Part shown: positions 1-8,524 of the stretch, one piece after another
How the letters are laid out: each line of letters begins with the position of its first letter
Position numbering within the stretch: the stretch's first letter is position 1
NCBI GenBank assembly: GCA_003134815.1
Contig: PLCO01000058.1
Coordinates: 21,755 to 85,754, forward strand
DNA length: 64,000 bases
Direction: 5' to 3'
Origin: Acidobacteriaceae bacterium
GTDB lineage: Bacteria; Acidobacteriota; Terriglobia; Terriglobales; Acidobacteriaceae
Notes under the pieces: generated by a model
What the model was told of the DNA's origin: nothing
Seen by the model: only the letters and a program-made list of their open reading frames with translations
Database searches by the model: none
Position numbers and translations under genes: made by a program

Positions 1-1131
1 GACGAACTGCACGTTCCCGACGCCATCATGCTCTTCTTCGACGAGGTTCTGGCTTTCGACCATGTGCGCAAAGAGATCATCCTCGTGGTCACGGCGGATG
101 TGTCGAAGGGCGCCGCCGCTGCAGCTTACGATCGCGCCGTCAAGCGTCTCGACCGGCTGGAGAGGCGGCTCGCGCAGCCGCTTCCGGACCTGGACCGGCG
201 CAAGACCCAGCCATCGGCAAAGCTCAAAGTGAAGCACCGCACCACGAAGAAGGACTATCTGGCTGCGGTCAATCGCACCAAGGAGTACATCCGCGCGGGC
301 GACGCTTTTCAGGTGGTTGTGTCGCAGCGATTTGACGTTGAGCCGGGCGTAGACAGCTTTCAGGTCTACCGCGCGCTCCGCACCGTCAATCCCAGCCCCT
401 ACATGTTCTTTTTGCGCTTCGCGCCAGATGGTCCGCTGGGCGCGAGGGCGGTTTACTCAGCGAAACACTCGTCCAAGAAATCTAAAGGTTCGGAGAACCT
501 GCCACTGGAATTGGCGGGCTCATCGCCCGAGCTGCTGGTGCGCGTGCATCAGGGCAAAGTCGAGTACCGGCCCATCGCGGGCTCGCGCCCCCGCGGCGCT
601 AACGAGGCCAAAGACAACGCGCTGGCCGAAGAGATGCTGCACGACGAAAAAGAGCGCGCGGAGCATGTGATGCTCGTCGACCTGGGCCGCAACGACGTGG
701 GCCGCGTGAGCCGCTTTGGCAGCGTCAAGGTCGACAAGCTTATGTTCGTCGAGCGCTACAGCCACATCATGCACATCGTGAGCTCGATTGAAGGTCGCCT
801 GCGGCCCGATCTCACGGCAATTGACGCGCTCCGCGCCTGCTTCCCCGCGGGCACGCTCTCCGGCGCGCCCAAAGTTCGTGCCATGGAGATCATCGAGGAA
901 CTCGAGCCTGCGCGGCGCGGCACGTACGGAGGCGCGGTCCTCTACGCGGATTTCTCCGGCAATCTAGACTCGTGTATCGCCATCCGGTCTATGTTGTCCG
1001 TTGGCGGCAAAGGCTCGGTCCAGGCCGGCGCGGGCATCGTCGCCGACTCCGTGCCCGAGCTCGAGCATCAAGAGTCGCTCAACAAAGCTCAGGCCGTGCT
1101 TCGCGCGATTGAGCGTGCGAGAGAGATGTAA
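1..1131 (+). CDS. trpE: Anthranilate synthase component I, 5'-truncated by window edge
   Basis: Chorismate-binding subunit that makes anthranilate, the first step of tryptophan synthesis. The reading frame is open from the first base, so the N-terminal part lies outside the window and 376 residues remain. Family hallmarks are visible: AGDAFQVVVSQRF, PSPYMFF, SSPELLVRV, PIAGSRPRG, DEKERAEHVMLVDLGRND, then FPAGTLSGAPKVRAMEI and GTYGGAVLYADFSGNLD near the end. Between the PSPYMFF strand and SSPELLV there are about 25 extra Ser/Lys-rich residues that are not usual for TrpE. The partner subunit gene trpG lies 1.8 kb away on the other strand, pointing towards this gene. The stop codon runs straight into a G-rich repeat. 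Confidence 0.96.
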   Translation, partial: DELHVPDAIMLFFDEVLAFDHVRKEIILVVTADVSKGAAAAAYDRAVKRLDRLERRLAQPLPDLDRRKTQPSAKLKVKHRTTKKDYLAAVNRTKEYIRAGDAFQVVVSQRFDVEPGVDSFQVYRALRTVNPSPYMFFLRFAPDGPLGARAVYSAKHSSKKSKGSENLPLELAGSSPELLVRVHQGKVEYRPIAGSRPRGANEAKDNALAEEMLHDEKERAEHVMLVDLGRNDVGRVSRFGSVKVDKLMFVERYSHIMHIVSSIEGRLRPDLTAIDALRACFPAGTLSGAPKVRAMEIIEELEPARRGTYGGAVLYADFSGNLDSCIAIRSMLSVGGKGSVQAGAGIVADSVPELEHQESLNKAQAVLRAIERAREM

Positions 1132-1157
1132 AGACAGGGAACAGGGATCAGGGATCA
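1132..1157 (+). repeat. GGGA-type simple repeat abutting the trpE stop
   Basis: Directly after TAA the sequence reads AGACAGGGAACAGGGATC followed by another AGGGATC. It is a degenerate tandem of a 7-8 base unit (CAGGGAA/CAGGGAT). The same motif with the same polarity follows the stop codons of the genes ending at 1698, 16075, 36519 and 38094. The TAA itself may belong to the repeat (TAAAGACAGGG). Confidence 0.75.
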
Positions 1158-1307
1158 ATTCTTCGAGTTTTGATCGACGATGTGTGCCTTCTTATTCGCT
1201 CAATCTCTTGGTCCCCGTTCCCGCTCATTGTGCGGCGACCAGTCTCAGTGAGGGGCAGCGACCGCATCTGCGTCCTTTGAGGGAGATATCCACAACAGGA
1301 GGACGCA

Positions 1308-1625
1308 ATGGATAAAGTGTGGGGGTGGACGAGAAACGGCCTGGCGCTCGCGGGAGTGCTAGCTTTGGGGTTCTGGCTTGGCGCGGGCCGCACGGTGAAC
1401 GCGTCGAGCAACCAATCGAGTGGCGGCGACGTCGAATTCCAACTCACCGGAATCAAGCCGGAAAGTTCGCTGCTGGTGTATCAGCCGGGAACGAAGACCG
1501 TGTACGTCTATCAAGGAGCCACAACAGGGAATGACGCGCTGCAATGCAGCTTTATGTTTCAGCTCGACAAACCGGGAGGTGTGATCCGGCGTATTCCATG
1601 CGGGGTGCAGCAATTGATTCCGTAA
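1308..1625 (+). CDS. Small exported or membrane-anchored protein of unknown function
   Basis: 105 residues. The start is well fixed by AGGAGG at 1297-1302, five bases before ATG. Residues 9-31 form a hydrophobic segment (LALAGVLALGFWLGAGRTV) that could be a signal peptide or a single N-terminal anchor. The rest is about 75 polar residues with two cysteines (QCSF and IPCG) that could form a disulfide if exported. I do not recognise the family. It stands alone between trpE and a convergent exported-protein gene, so context gives no clue to its role. Confidence 0.7.
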   Translation: MDKVWGWTRNGLALAGVLALGFWLGAGRTVNASSNQSSGGDVEFQLTGIKPESSLLVYQPGTKTVYVYQGATTGNDALQCSFMFQLDKPGGVIRRIPCGVQQLIP

Positions 1626-1664
1626 AAATCACTCCGCGCCATCGAGAGAGAGAGAGAGGGTGCG

Positions 1665-1697
1665 GTGCTGATCCCTGATACGTGTTCCCTGCTTTAC
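1665..1697 (-). repeat. GGGA-type simple repeat abutting a stop codon
   Basis: Read on the minus strand, the TGA of the gene ending at 1698 is followed at once by GTAAAGCAGGGAACACG and then ATCAGGGATCAG. This is the same motif as after trpE, in the same polarity relative to the gene. A (GA)n run lies just beyond at about 1644-1658. Confidence 0.7.
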
Positions 1698-2900
1698 TCA
1701 CTCCGCGCCGAAGATCCGCTTGAAGAAACGCCCGATACGGCGGAGGAATCCGGACTTTTTCTCCGTTTGAGACGGTTGCGTTGCCTGAGTTGCCGGCCCT
1801 GTTGCAGCCGGCGAAGCGGCTGGCTGCGGGATTGCGGCCGTCTGCGGCGCTGCTTGGCTGCTCTTGTAAACCAAAGTCGTGGAAGCCTGGCCGGCTCCTG
1901 CGGTTTCGTTGGCCGCAGTTGCGGGTGGCGACGTCGGCGCTAAACCCTCGCTCTCGGCCAGCGGAAACTCGTTGGCCTCGGACTTCGCCGGCGGCGGGCA
2001 ACCGCACGATTCCTTTTCCTGATCAACGACTGTCTGCAGGCTGCCCTGCTCGAACATCACTCGCTGCCCCGGCTGCACGCGATAGAGCCCGCCCTCGAAG
2101 ACGCTGGTCACGACTACATACGGCGCGTTCGCTCCGGCGTTATCCACGCAAGTGTCGCCATTGTCGCCGAGCCGCACCTTGACGTCGGCAGGGTTCGGCC
2201 CACCGATCATGATGCGGAAATAGGGCGTGAGCAGTGTGTCCGCGTTGCGCTCGCGCGCTGCGCTCGCCGCAAAACTCATCTCCACAGCGCCGTGATCGAG
2301 CGCGATTAGCAGGCCGGGAACATCGCCCGATGCAGCGCTTGAGTCCGCCGCGAGCTTCACCGTGCCCGAAGCACAAACGTTCATGGTTCCGCGGTAGGGC
2401 AACGTCACCCGGGCTGTCGCATCGCCGGCGGTGATGGTTCCACTGCCCGTGATGTACGCCCGGCCATTGAACGCCTGCATTGGCCCCGCAACAGAGAGCG
2501 CCGCGCCGGAAATGGATTTGTCGAGGGGAACAATGGCGACAGGGGAAGAACTCAACATAGGAGCCGCGCCGCTCGCAGCGGGCGGCTGGGCGGGAGCCGC
2601 GTCGCTTGCAGTGGTCGGCTGCGACGGCGCGACGTCGGGCCCGCTGGGAGTGGCTTGGGGCGCGGTTGGCGCGGCCGGGGCGGATTGAGTAGCGGGCGGA
2701 GTCTGAGGCGCCTGCGCCGATGCCTCCTGAGTAACGATCGCCGGCGTCGCGAGAAACGCTGCGCTTCCGGACAGTACGACCAGATGCCTTAGCGACCTAA
2801 ACCAATTCGCGCGGCGCGTCAGCTTGTTCAAGTTGCTCAAGAGTGCGCTCCAAGGGGCGTTCAAAGCTGCCATTCGAGCAATGTTCGAATCGGCACGCAT
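1698..2900 (-). CDS. Exported Pro/Ala-rich protein of unknown function, co-transcribed with trpG
   Basis: 400 residues. The N-terminus has a hydrophobic stretch at about residues 38-56 followed by AxA-like sites (QEASAQA), consistent with export. Then comes a Pro/Ala/Thr/Gln-rich linker to about residue 125, a folded central part (about 125-300) rich in beta-strand-like sequence with Cys at NVCAS, DTCVD and SCGCPPP, another low-complexity linker, and a strongly basic amphipathic tail (FLRRIGRFFKRIFG). The middle section resembles FecR-like or adhesin-like beta domains only in general style; I cannot assign a family. It starts 3 bp after the trpG stop without a clear ribosome site, so it probably shares the trpG transcript. 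Confidence 0.7.
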   Translation of the reverse strand: MRADSNIARMAALNAPWSALLSNLNKLTRRANWFRSLRHLVVLSGSAAFLATPAIVTQEASAQAPQTPPATQSAPAAPTAPQATPSGPDVAPSQPTTASDAAPAQPPAASGAAPMLSSSPVAIVPLDKSISGAALSVAGPMQAFNGRAYITGSGTITAGDATARVTLPYRGTMNVCASGTVKLAADSSAASGDVPGLLIALDHGAVEMSFAASAARERNADTLLTPYFRIMIGGPNPADVKVRLGDNGDTCVDNAGANAPYVVVTSVFEGGLYRVQPGQRVMFEQGSLQTVVDQEKESCGCPPPAKSEANEFPLAESEGLAPTSPPATAANETAGAGQASTTLVYKSSQAAPQTAAIPQPAASPAATGPATQATQPSQTEKKSGFLRRIGRFFKRIFGAE

Positions 2901-2903
2901 CGG

Positions 2904-3521
2904 TTACATGTCCAGGAAATTGCGAATCATCTGGTGGCCGCCTTCGGTGAGCACGCTTTCAGGGTGGAACTGCACGCCCTCGATGGGCAGGCTTCGATGC
3001 CGGAGGCCCATGATGACAGGTTCGCTTCCAGCCCCCGATCCGCGTGAGCGCGATCCGTTCCCTTCGTGCGTGTGCGCCGTCACGGCAAGCTCGGCCGGCA
3101 ACGACTTCTGCTCTACGATGAGCGAATGGTAGCGCGTGCAGGTAAGCGGCGTAGGCAAGTTGGCAAAGATTCCTTTGCCGTCGTGCTCCACCGCGCTGGT
3201 TTTGCCGTGCATCAGCGTCTGCGCGCGAATAACTTTGCCGCCGAACGCTTCACCAATCGCCTGGTGTCCGAGGCAAACGCCCAAAATTGGAATTGGATTC
3301 GGCGCCTTCAGCGCCATGTGCAGAATAAGCGGCACCAGAATTCCCGCCTCGCCCGGCGTGCACGGCCCCGGCGAAAGCAGAATCCGCTCCGGCTTCATAG
3401 CTTCGACCTCTTGCGGCGTCACCTCGTCGTTGCGCCGCACTACAACCTCCGCGCCCAGTTCGCCCAGGTACTGGACCAGGTTGTAGGTGAATGAATCGTA
3501 GTTGTCGAGAACGAAGACCAT
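2904..3521 (-). CDS. trpG: Anthranilate/aminodeoxychorismate synthase component II (glutamine amidotransferase)
   Basis: Supplies ammonia from glutamine to TrpE; in many bacteria the same protein also serves PabB in folate synthesis. Class I glutamine amidotransferase of 205 residues, with the [21 protein letters not shown] start, [11 protein letters not shown], nucleophile Cys83 in [10 protein letters not shown], and His186/Glu188 in [11 protein letters not shown]. Residues about 152-168 (Gly/Ser/Arg-rich) form an insert of roughly 17 residues before VIMGLRH that normal TrpG proteins lack. It is not next to trpE in the usual trpE-trpG order but convergent with it, and it is followed 3 bp later by an exported-protein gene. 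Confidence 0.96.
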   Translation of the reverse strand: MVFVLDNYDSFTYNLVQYLGELGAEVVVRRNDEVTPQEVEAMKPERILLSPGPCTPGEAGILVPLILHMALKAPNPIPILGVCLGHQAIGEAFGGKVIRAQTLMHGKTSAVEHDGKGIFANLPTPLTCTRYHSLIVEQKSLPAELAVTAHTHEGNGSRSRGSGAGSEPVIMGLRHRSLPIEGVQFHPESVLTEGGHQMIRNFLDM

Positions 3522-3655
3522 GGTGAATTCCAGTGTAGCGCGGGGAGTGCCGCAAATTGGCGCTTCAGCTCGCCTGGCGCCGAGCTTCGTGAAAAAAATG
3601 CGGGCTGCTTGCGCCCGCTCGCACGCATCTGCAACACTGGCGAAGGTCGGATTCC

Positions 3656-3937
3656 ATGGTGATTCATTTCCTGATTCATGGCCGCGTACAGGGCGTGGGC
3701 TTCCGCTGGTTTGTGCAGCGCGAGGCCAGCGAGCTTGAACTGCGCGGATGGGTGCGCAACACCGAAGACGGCGACGTTGAGGTCGTGGCTGCGGGCGACG
3801 CCGGCGATCTGGATGAACTACGCGCCAGCCTTCGGCGCGGCCCGCGAGGCTCGCGCGTCGATCGCATCGTCGAACACACGCTGGCCGATAGCGAAGCCGA
3901 AAGCCTGACGTCGTTCCAGATCGATGGGGCGTGGTGA
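3656..3937 (+). CDS. acyP: Acylphosphatase
   Basis: Small cytosolic enzyme that hydrolyses acyl phosphates such as acetyl phosphate or carbamoyl phosphate. The 93-residue length and the signature [12 protein letters not shown] (residues 9-20) with [13 protein letters not shown] are diagnostic. The two catalytic residues expected for the family, Arg17 and Asn35, are both present. An exported-protein gene begins 18 bp downstream on the same strand and may be co-transcribed. Confidence 0.95.
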   Translation: MVIHFLIHGRVQGVGFRWFVQREASELELRGWVRNTEDGDVEVVAAGDAGDLDELRASLRRGPRGSRVDRIVEHTLADSEAESLTSFQIDGAW

Positions 3938-3955
3938 AAATCGAAAGGAAAGTCC

Positions 3956-4807
3956 ATGCAGCGAACGCATCGTTTCTTCGTTAGCGGTCTTGCCGCTTTG
4001 TATCTGGCGGGGTCTCTCGATATAGTTGCGATCGGTCAAACGGGAAAGAGTACGGATCTGGCAGAGACGATTTCCAGGGTTCGCGAAAATGTCGCATCCC
4101 TGCATAAAAAGCTACCGGACTTTATCTGTCAGGAAGAAGTCACTGTACGGGAAACCAAGAATGCCAAGACCGTCGAGGAAAAGCATTACTTATTATCTCT
4201 GCGAGCCGTGCGTCAACCGCAGGACCCAGCTAATTCGTTTTCGGAGTCGCGCGAGGTCATTTCCGCAACCATCAATGGAAAGGCCGCGAATGTGCATCAA
4301 TACGATCCACCCATCCACTGGCTCCGCGGAGGATTTGCTCGGGATCTATTTACCTACTTCGACGAACTTACATCCAGTTGTTATGAATTCAAACTGGCAA
4401 GCACCCCTGGAGCGACAGAGAGTAACACCCTGGTTCTGGAAGTAACCCTCAACAAGAATGCACAGCCGCTTCCAACGGAGTGTGCGCATGTGCCCGCGGA
4501 TCTCTCAGCTGCCAGGGTGTGGATCGACCTCAAAGCTTTCGAAGTCATTCGCATTCAGGAGAGGACCATGCACGAGGTGGCGTTCTCGACACCGTTTGCT
4601 CGTACCAATGGAGACTATACATCTTCTCCGGTCATTGAGTATTCTCCGGTCAGCATTCATGGCTCGGATTATTGGCTCCCGCGATCCAAGAGTGTGGATT
4701 TCATCAAGACCAAAGGTCAACTCAGTTTCTCTTATCTGAGCCACTACAGTGATTACCATAAATTCGAGACCTCGGTCACCATCACGACAAACCCGGAGGC
4801 GAAGTGA
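3956..4807 (+). CDS. Exported protein of unknown function
   Basis: 283 residues. A GGAAAG ribosome site precedes the ATG. Residues 7-28 make a signal peptide ending near VAIGQ. The mature part starts with a helical region ([19 protein letters not shown]) followed by alternating strands, and has four cysteines (DFICQEE, SSCYEF, TECAHV and none in the tail). The layout (SRVRENV...LPDFIC, later [14 protein letters not shown]) resembles a family of exported proteins that, to my knowledge, is expanded in Acidobacteria and has no known function. Base composition is visibly lower in GC than that of acyP and apt on either side. Confidence 0.75.
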   Translation: MQRTHRFFVSGLAALYLAGSLDIVAIGQTGKSTDLAETISRVRENVASLHKKLPDFICQEEVTVRETKNAKTVEEKHYLLSLRAVRQPQDPANSFSESREVISATINGKAANVHQYDPPIHWLRGGFARDLFTYFDELTSSCYEFKLASTPGATESNTLVLEVTLNKNAQPLPTECAHVPADLSAARVWIDLKAFEVIRIQERTMHEVAFSTPFARTNGDYTSSPVIEYSPVSIHGSDYWLPRSKSVDFIKTKGQLSFSYLSHYSDYHKFETSVTITTNPEAK

Positions 4808-4902
4808 ATCGGGCGTCCACTTCGGCGCCGTATTCCGCCCTCGAAAGATGAGCCAGACGAGGACGGCAGGTTTTGTTATCGGTTGAACGGGGATCATCGG
4901 TC

Positions 4903-5040
4903 AGCAGTCAGCGGCCAGAATTCTCACTCCTATTCCCTACTCCCAATTCCCTATTCTCTGCTCCCTGCTCCCTGCTCCCTGTTCCCTGTCTTATAGACTG
5001 TTAGCTGATCACTGACAACTGATCACTGACAACTGACTGA
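4903..5040 (+). repeat. Cluster of simple repeats upstream of apt
   Basis: The 249-bp gap before apt is mostly simple repeat. At about 4926-4990 it is a degenerate run of TCCCTATTCCC, TCCCTGC and TCCCTGTTCCC units. At 5006-5040 it is two copies of TGATCACTGACAAC. The first part is the complement of the CAGGGAA motif found after several stop codons. The second recurs at 47916-47947. I see no gene here and no clear promoter apart from the apt ribosome site region. Confidence 0.8.
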
Positions 5041-5056
5041 GGAGTCGAGCACTGCC

Positions 5057-5605
5057 ATGGTGGAAACTGCAAAGCCTCTCAATGTAGACGATCTGAAAAA
5101 ACTTGTCCGCACCGTGCCGGACTTTCCCAAGCCGGGGATTCTTTTTTACGACATCACCACGGTGCTCAAGGATAAGACCGGCTTTGCGCAGCTTATCGAC
5201 GCGTTGGCCGCGCATTACATCGCGCGCAAGATCGACCTGGTGCTGGGCATCGAAGCGCGCGGCTTTATCTTTGGCCCGGCGCTGGCCTACCGTCTCAACG
5301 CTGGCTTTGTCCCGGTGCGCAAGCCGCGTAAGCTGCCTGCGCCCGTGGTTCGAGTCACCTACGATCTTGAGTACGGCTCGGACACGCTCGAAATCCACGC
5401 CGACGCCATCACGCCGGGACAAAGTGTTGTGCTGGTGGACGATCTGCTCGCCACCGGCGGCACCATGGAGGCCACGGTGCAATTGGTAAATCAATTGGGC
5501 GGCGTGATCGCCGGGCTTGGCTTTGCTGTTGAGCTCGACTTCCTGAAAGGACGCGAACGCTTCAAGGAATACGACGTCTTCAGCCTGCTGCACTACGACG
5601 AATAG
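5057..5605 (+). CDS. apt: Adenine phosphoribosyltransferase
   Basis: Converts adenine and PRPP to AMP in purine salvage in the cytosol. The 182-residue protein has the type I PRTase PRPP-binding motif [13 protein letters not shown] (residues 124-136), an [15 protein letters not shown] start typical of Apt, and the [15 protein letters not shown] segment. GAGGAG at 5039-5044 lies upstream of the ATG, though further away than usual. It is transcribed alone, directly downstream of a repeat cluster. Confidence 0.96.
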   Translation: MVETAKPLNVDDLKKLVRTVPDFPKPGILFYDITTVLKDKTGFAQLIDALAAHYIARKIDLVLGIEARGFIFGPALAYRLNAGFVPVRKPRKLPAPVVRVTYDLEYGSDTLEIHADAITPGQSVVLVDDLLATGGTMEATVQLVNQLGGVIAGLGFAVELDFLKGRERFKEYDVFSLLHYDE

Positions 5606-5774
5606 CAGGTGCTGTGGGCAGAGCAACGCGCGGCGTCGCTTTTGGTTGAGATGGGTTTATTGCGTCTTTACCTTGCGCATATGAACCTCCCTCTACGGAA
5701 TTGACCGTCTGCATTCTCTTCTCAGGATAGTCGACGGTTTTTGAGCGCTCCCGATCGATAGACAAATTAACGGG

Positions 5775-6539
5775 TTATATTTCCCCATTTGACTCTTCGG
5801 CAATTGCGGCGGCGCCATCGCTCGCGTCCTGAAACATTTGCGCGTCAGCAAAACGGTAGCCCACGTAGACATCGGTGAGCAGATACAGCGGGTTCGACGG
5901 ATCGTCCTCGATCTTTTTGCGCAACTGCCTGACAAAGGTGCGCAGGTACTCCACTTCTTCCCGGCTTTCTGCGCCCCACACCGCGGTCAACAGCTTGGCG
6001 TAAGTCACTACTCGTCCCGCCCGGCTCATCAGGCAGTAGAGGATATCGAACTCCTTGCGCGTGAGGCGCACTTGCGCGCCGCGCTTGGTCACCGTCCGCT
6101 TGGCCGGCTCCAGGCGAATTTCCCCGATTTCAATCGGGGCATCTTCGGGCCGGGCCGGCGCACGCACGCGGCGCACAGCCGAGCGAATCCTGGCGATTAG
6201 CTCGCGCGTGCTGAACGGCTTGGTGATGTAGTCGTCTGCGCCCAACTCCAGCGCTTCGACTTTATCCTCTTCGTCGTCGCGCACAGTCAGCATCAGCACA
6301 GGCAGGCGCGGCGCAAAACTGCGGATTCGCTTTAGCGTTTCAATGCCGCCGATGCCGGGCATATTGATGTCGAGGAGCACAACGTCATGAGGCCCGGAGC
6401 GCAGCGCCTGCAGCGCCTCTTCGCCGCGCGAGGCCTCGGCCACCTGAAATCCAAGCTCCATCAGCGGCGGACGAATTGCGCGGCGGATGGCCGGCTCGTC
6501 ATCGACCACGAGGATGCGAATAGCTGCCTGCATCATCAA
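5775..6539 (-). CDS. OmpR/KdpE-family response regulator
   Basis: Two-domain DNA-binding regulator of 254 residues. The receiver domain (about 7-125) has the acidic pair in ILVVDDEPAIRRAI, phospho-acceptor Asp57 in VVLLDINMPG, and the KPF lysine motif. The C-terminal winged helix (about 140-235) contains LTRKEFDILYCLMSRAGRVVT and YLRTFVRQLRKKIE, close to KdpE. Its first four bases overlap the end of the histidine-kinase gene, so the two are made together. Because no kdpFABC genes are in view, I do not give it the name kdpE. A porin and an APC permease nearby are possible targets; that link is inference from position only. Confidence 0.9.
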   Translation of the reverse strand: MMMQAAIRILVVDDEPAIRRAIRPPLMELGFQVAEASRGEEALQALRSGPHDVVLLDINMPGIGGIETLKRIRSFAPRLPVLMLTVRDDEEDKVEALELGADDYITKPFSTRELIARIRSAVRRVRAPARPEDAPIEIGEIRLEPAKRTVTKRGAQVRLTRKEFDILYCLMSRAGRVVTYAKLLTAVWGAESREEVEYLRTFVRQLRKKIEDDPSNPLYLLTDVYVGYRFADAQMFQDASDGAAAIAEESNGEI

Positions 6540-8047
6540 GCGCTCTCTCTCTCCGTTGTCAACGGAATTGCGGCAAAGAACGTCGTGCCTTCTTCTTCAT
6601 CGCTGGTTACCCACACGTAGCCGCCGTGAATCTGCGCCGCGCGCTTCGCCACCGAAAGCCCGATGCCCGTTCCTGGGGCGCGGTCAGCATACGTCGAGGA
6701 ACGATAGTAGCGGTCGAAGATGCGCTCGCGATCCGACATGGGGATCATTGGCCCAAAACTGTGCACGGAAAAAATCGCTTCAGGCCCGGTAACCAGCACC
6801 CTTATCGTCACAGTGCTGCCGAAGTTGGAGTATTTGCATGCGTTGTCAATGTACTGGGTCAGCAGCATGTTCATCAACTCCTGGTCGCAACTCAGCACCA
6901 GGTTCTCGTCCGCAATTTGGATGGCAACCTTCATGCTTGCCAGACGGTCCTTGAGCGCGGCCACCACTTCTTCCACCAGCGTGCCCACGCTTACCTGCGC
7001 AACATGGATGGCAACCTCGCCAGCGTCGAGCCGCGCCGTCGTCAGCAGGCGGTTGGTCAACTCACCAAGCAGCCCGGCCTGCTCGTCGATCAGCCCCACC
7101 AACTCCGCCTGTCCTGGAGAGAGACGGCCCATCTCGCCCAATCCCGATGAAGCCGCGCGAATAGCAGTGAGCGGAGTCTTGTATGCGTGCGCCAGGCTGT
7201 CGAGCACCGTGGCGCGGAGCTGTTCCGTGCGGCGCTCGGTCTCGATTCGGCTCTCATTGGCAAACGCGCGATAGCGATCGAAGGTGATCGCGATCAGCGA
7301 AGCGATTGCGTTGTTGGTCAGCGGGCCGGTGTCGCCGCGCACCACCAAGCTGCCCACTGGCACGGAGCCCAGCCGCACCACGCGGCGGCCGATCCCGGTC
7401 TCCGGATCGTCGTCCGACGTTTCGAAGTAGTAAACGTTCTGCGCCATCTCCTGCGGGTCCAGGTTCCAGAATCCCGCCGTGTAGACGTCGTGCAGATCGG
7501 CGTCGAATACCGCTACCGCTTCAAGATTGAAGATTTCATGCACCAGCTCGGCCAGTTGCGGGCCCGGCTCCACGTGCAGATCCATCTGCAGGGTGCGTCG
7601 CGTGAATTCGTAAAGGTCCTCCATTTGCCCGCCGCGCGACTCGGCCTCTCGCGCGTGGTTGGTGACGCGCGACGAGAGGCGGCTAACGGTGAGCGCCACA
7701 AGCACAAAAACCAGCAAGGTTACGGAGTTGGCGGGACTGGCTGCCATCGACAACTCAGAATGCTGCACCGAAAACCAGCTCTGCGCCACTACAGCGGAAA
7801 GCGAGACAATCACGGCCTGCCAGAATCCGCACAGCAGCGCGGTGGGAACAACGATGAGCAAGTAAAGCAGCTCTGCTATGGGGAGCAGTCGTCCGGACCA
7901 ATGCGCCAGCGCCGCCACAAGAATCACTGCCACGACTCCGAGCGCGCACTCCAGGACGAACAGAAGCAGGCGCAGGCCGGAGCCGCGCGGCGAGCCAAAC
8001 AGAATCACCGATCTGGCTTGATCGCTCTGGGCCAAACTGCCACTCAC
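6536..8047 (-). CDS. KdpD-like membrane histidine kinase lacking the KdpD sensor domain
   Basis: 503 residues. Residues about 27-128 hold four membrane helices of the DUF4118 type found in KdpD. Then come a GAF-like region (about 165-260) and HisKA and HATPase_c domains. The KdpD N-terminal sensor and Usp domains are absent. The phospho-accepting box reads LAHAYKTPLTAI: His287 is kept but the usual acidic residue after it is Ala288. The N box (QYIDNACKYS, Asn402) and the GTGIGLSVAK box are normal. The box usually written DxGxG reads HSFGPMIP, so the ATP-contacting Asp is missing. It may signal weakly or in an unusual way. It overlaps the regulator gene by 4 bp. Confidence 0.88.
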   Translation of the reverse strand: MSGSLAQSDQARSVILFGSPRGSGLRLLLFVLECALGVVAVILVAALAHWSGRLLPIAELLYLLIVVPTALLCGFWQAVIVSLSAVVAQSWFSVQHSELSMAASPANSVTLLVFVLVALTVSRLSSRVTNHAREAESRGGQMEDLYEFTRRTLQMDLHVEPGPQLAELVHEIFNLEAVAVFDADLHDVYTAGFWNLDPQEMAQNVYYFETSDDDPETGIGRRVVRLGSVPVGSLVVRGDTGPLTNNAIASLIAITFDRYRAFANESRIETERRTEQLRATVLDSLAHAYKTPLTAIRAASSGLGEMGRLSPGQAELVGLIDEQAGLLGELTNRLLTTARLDAGEVAIHVAQVSVGTLVEEVVAALKDRLASMKVAIQIADENLVLSCDQELMNMLLTQYIDNACKYSNFGSTVTIRVLVTGPEAIFSVHSFGPMIPMSDRERIFDRYYRSSTYADRAPGTGIGLSVAKRAAQIHGGYVWVTSDEEEGTTFFAAIPLTTERESA

Positions 8048-8524
8048 CTTCTACGTGCGAAATGGCCGCGGCAAAACACTCCGCACCGGAACAATGGTCG
8101 AGCAAGGAAAATGAAATTTTATCAGGTCCTTCGCCTGCTCTTCACTGGCGAGCCCCCTCGGCGCTGCCGCGAAGCATTCGAATGTCCCCGCAATTTCCAC
8201 AGAAGCAACAGCACCATCAGGCAGATGCAGCGGCATCATCCACCGTGGAATCAGCGCCTAAGAAATCTTTTATGTTCTTCATAGCTTCTTTATGCATCCT
8301 TTGCGTTACTAGTTGTAGTTCGTTTGAATCAATCTACGGCGCCTTTCACCACAACGCGATTGCCACTTTCTATCATTGGCAATCCAAACCTCAAGTGTGT
8401 GCATCGCACGGCCGATTTTTTGACGCCAGTTTCCGGCGCCCGAGGGATCGTGTCTAAGCGCGCCTTGAGAGTCCCAGGGGCCATTCCCATCACGCACAAA
8501 TCTTTCCTTGGAGGTATCGTCTCG
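8048..8524. promoter_or_regulatory. Divergent intergenic region between histidine kinase and porin
   Basis: 477 bp with no convincing gene. It must carry the promoter for the kinase-regulator operon (leftward) and probably that of the porin (rightward). The stretch from about 8250 to 8345 is AT-rich compared with its surroundings and is the likeliest promoter area. I could not identify a KdpE-type binding site or a riboswitch. Only the porin ribosome site (TTGGAGG at 8508-8514) is clear. Confidence 0.45.

Noticed and set aside
8272..8457. A plus-strand frame of about 61 codons with a lipobox-like start (CILCVTSC)
   Set aside because: No ribosome site, codon use unlike the neighbours, and it lies in the promoter region shared by the histidine-kinase and porin genes. 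It remains a weak possibility.
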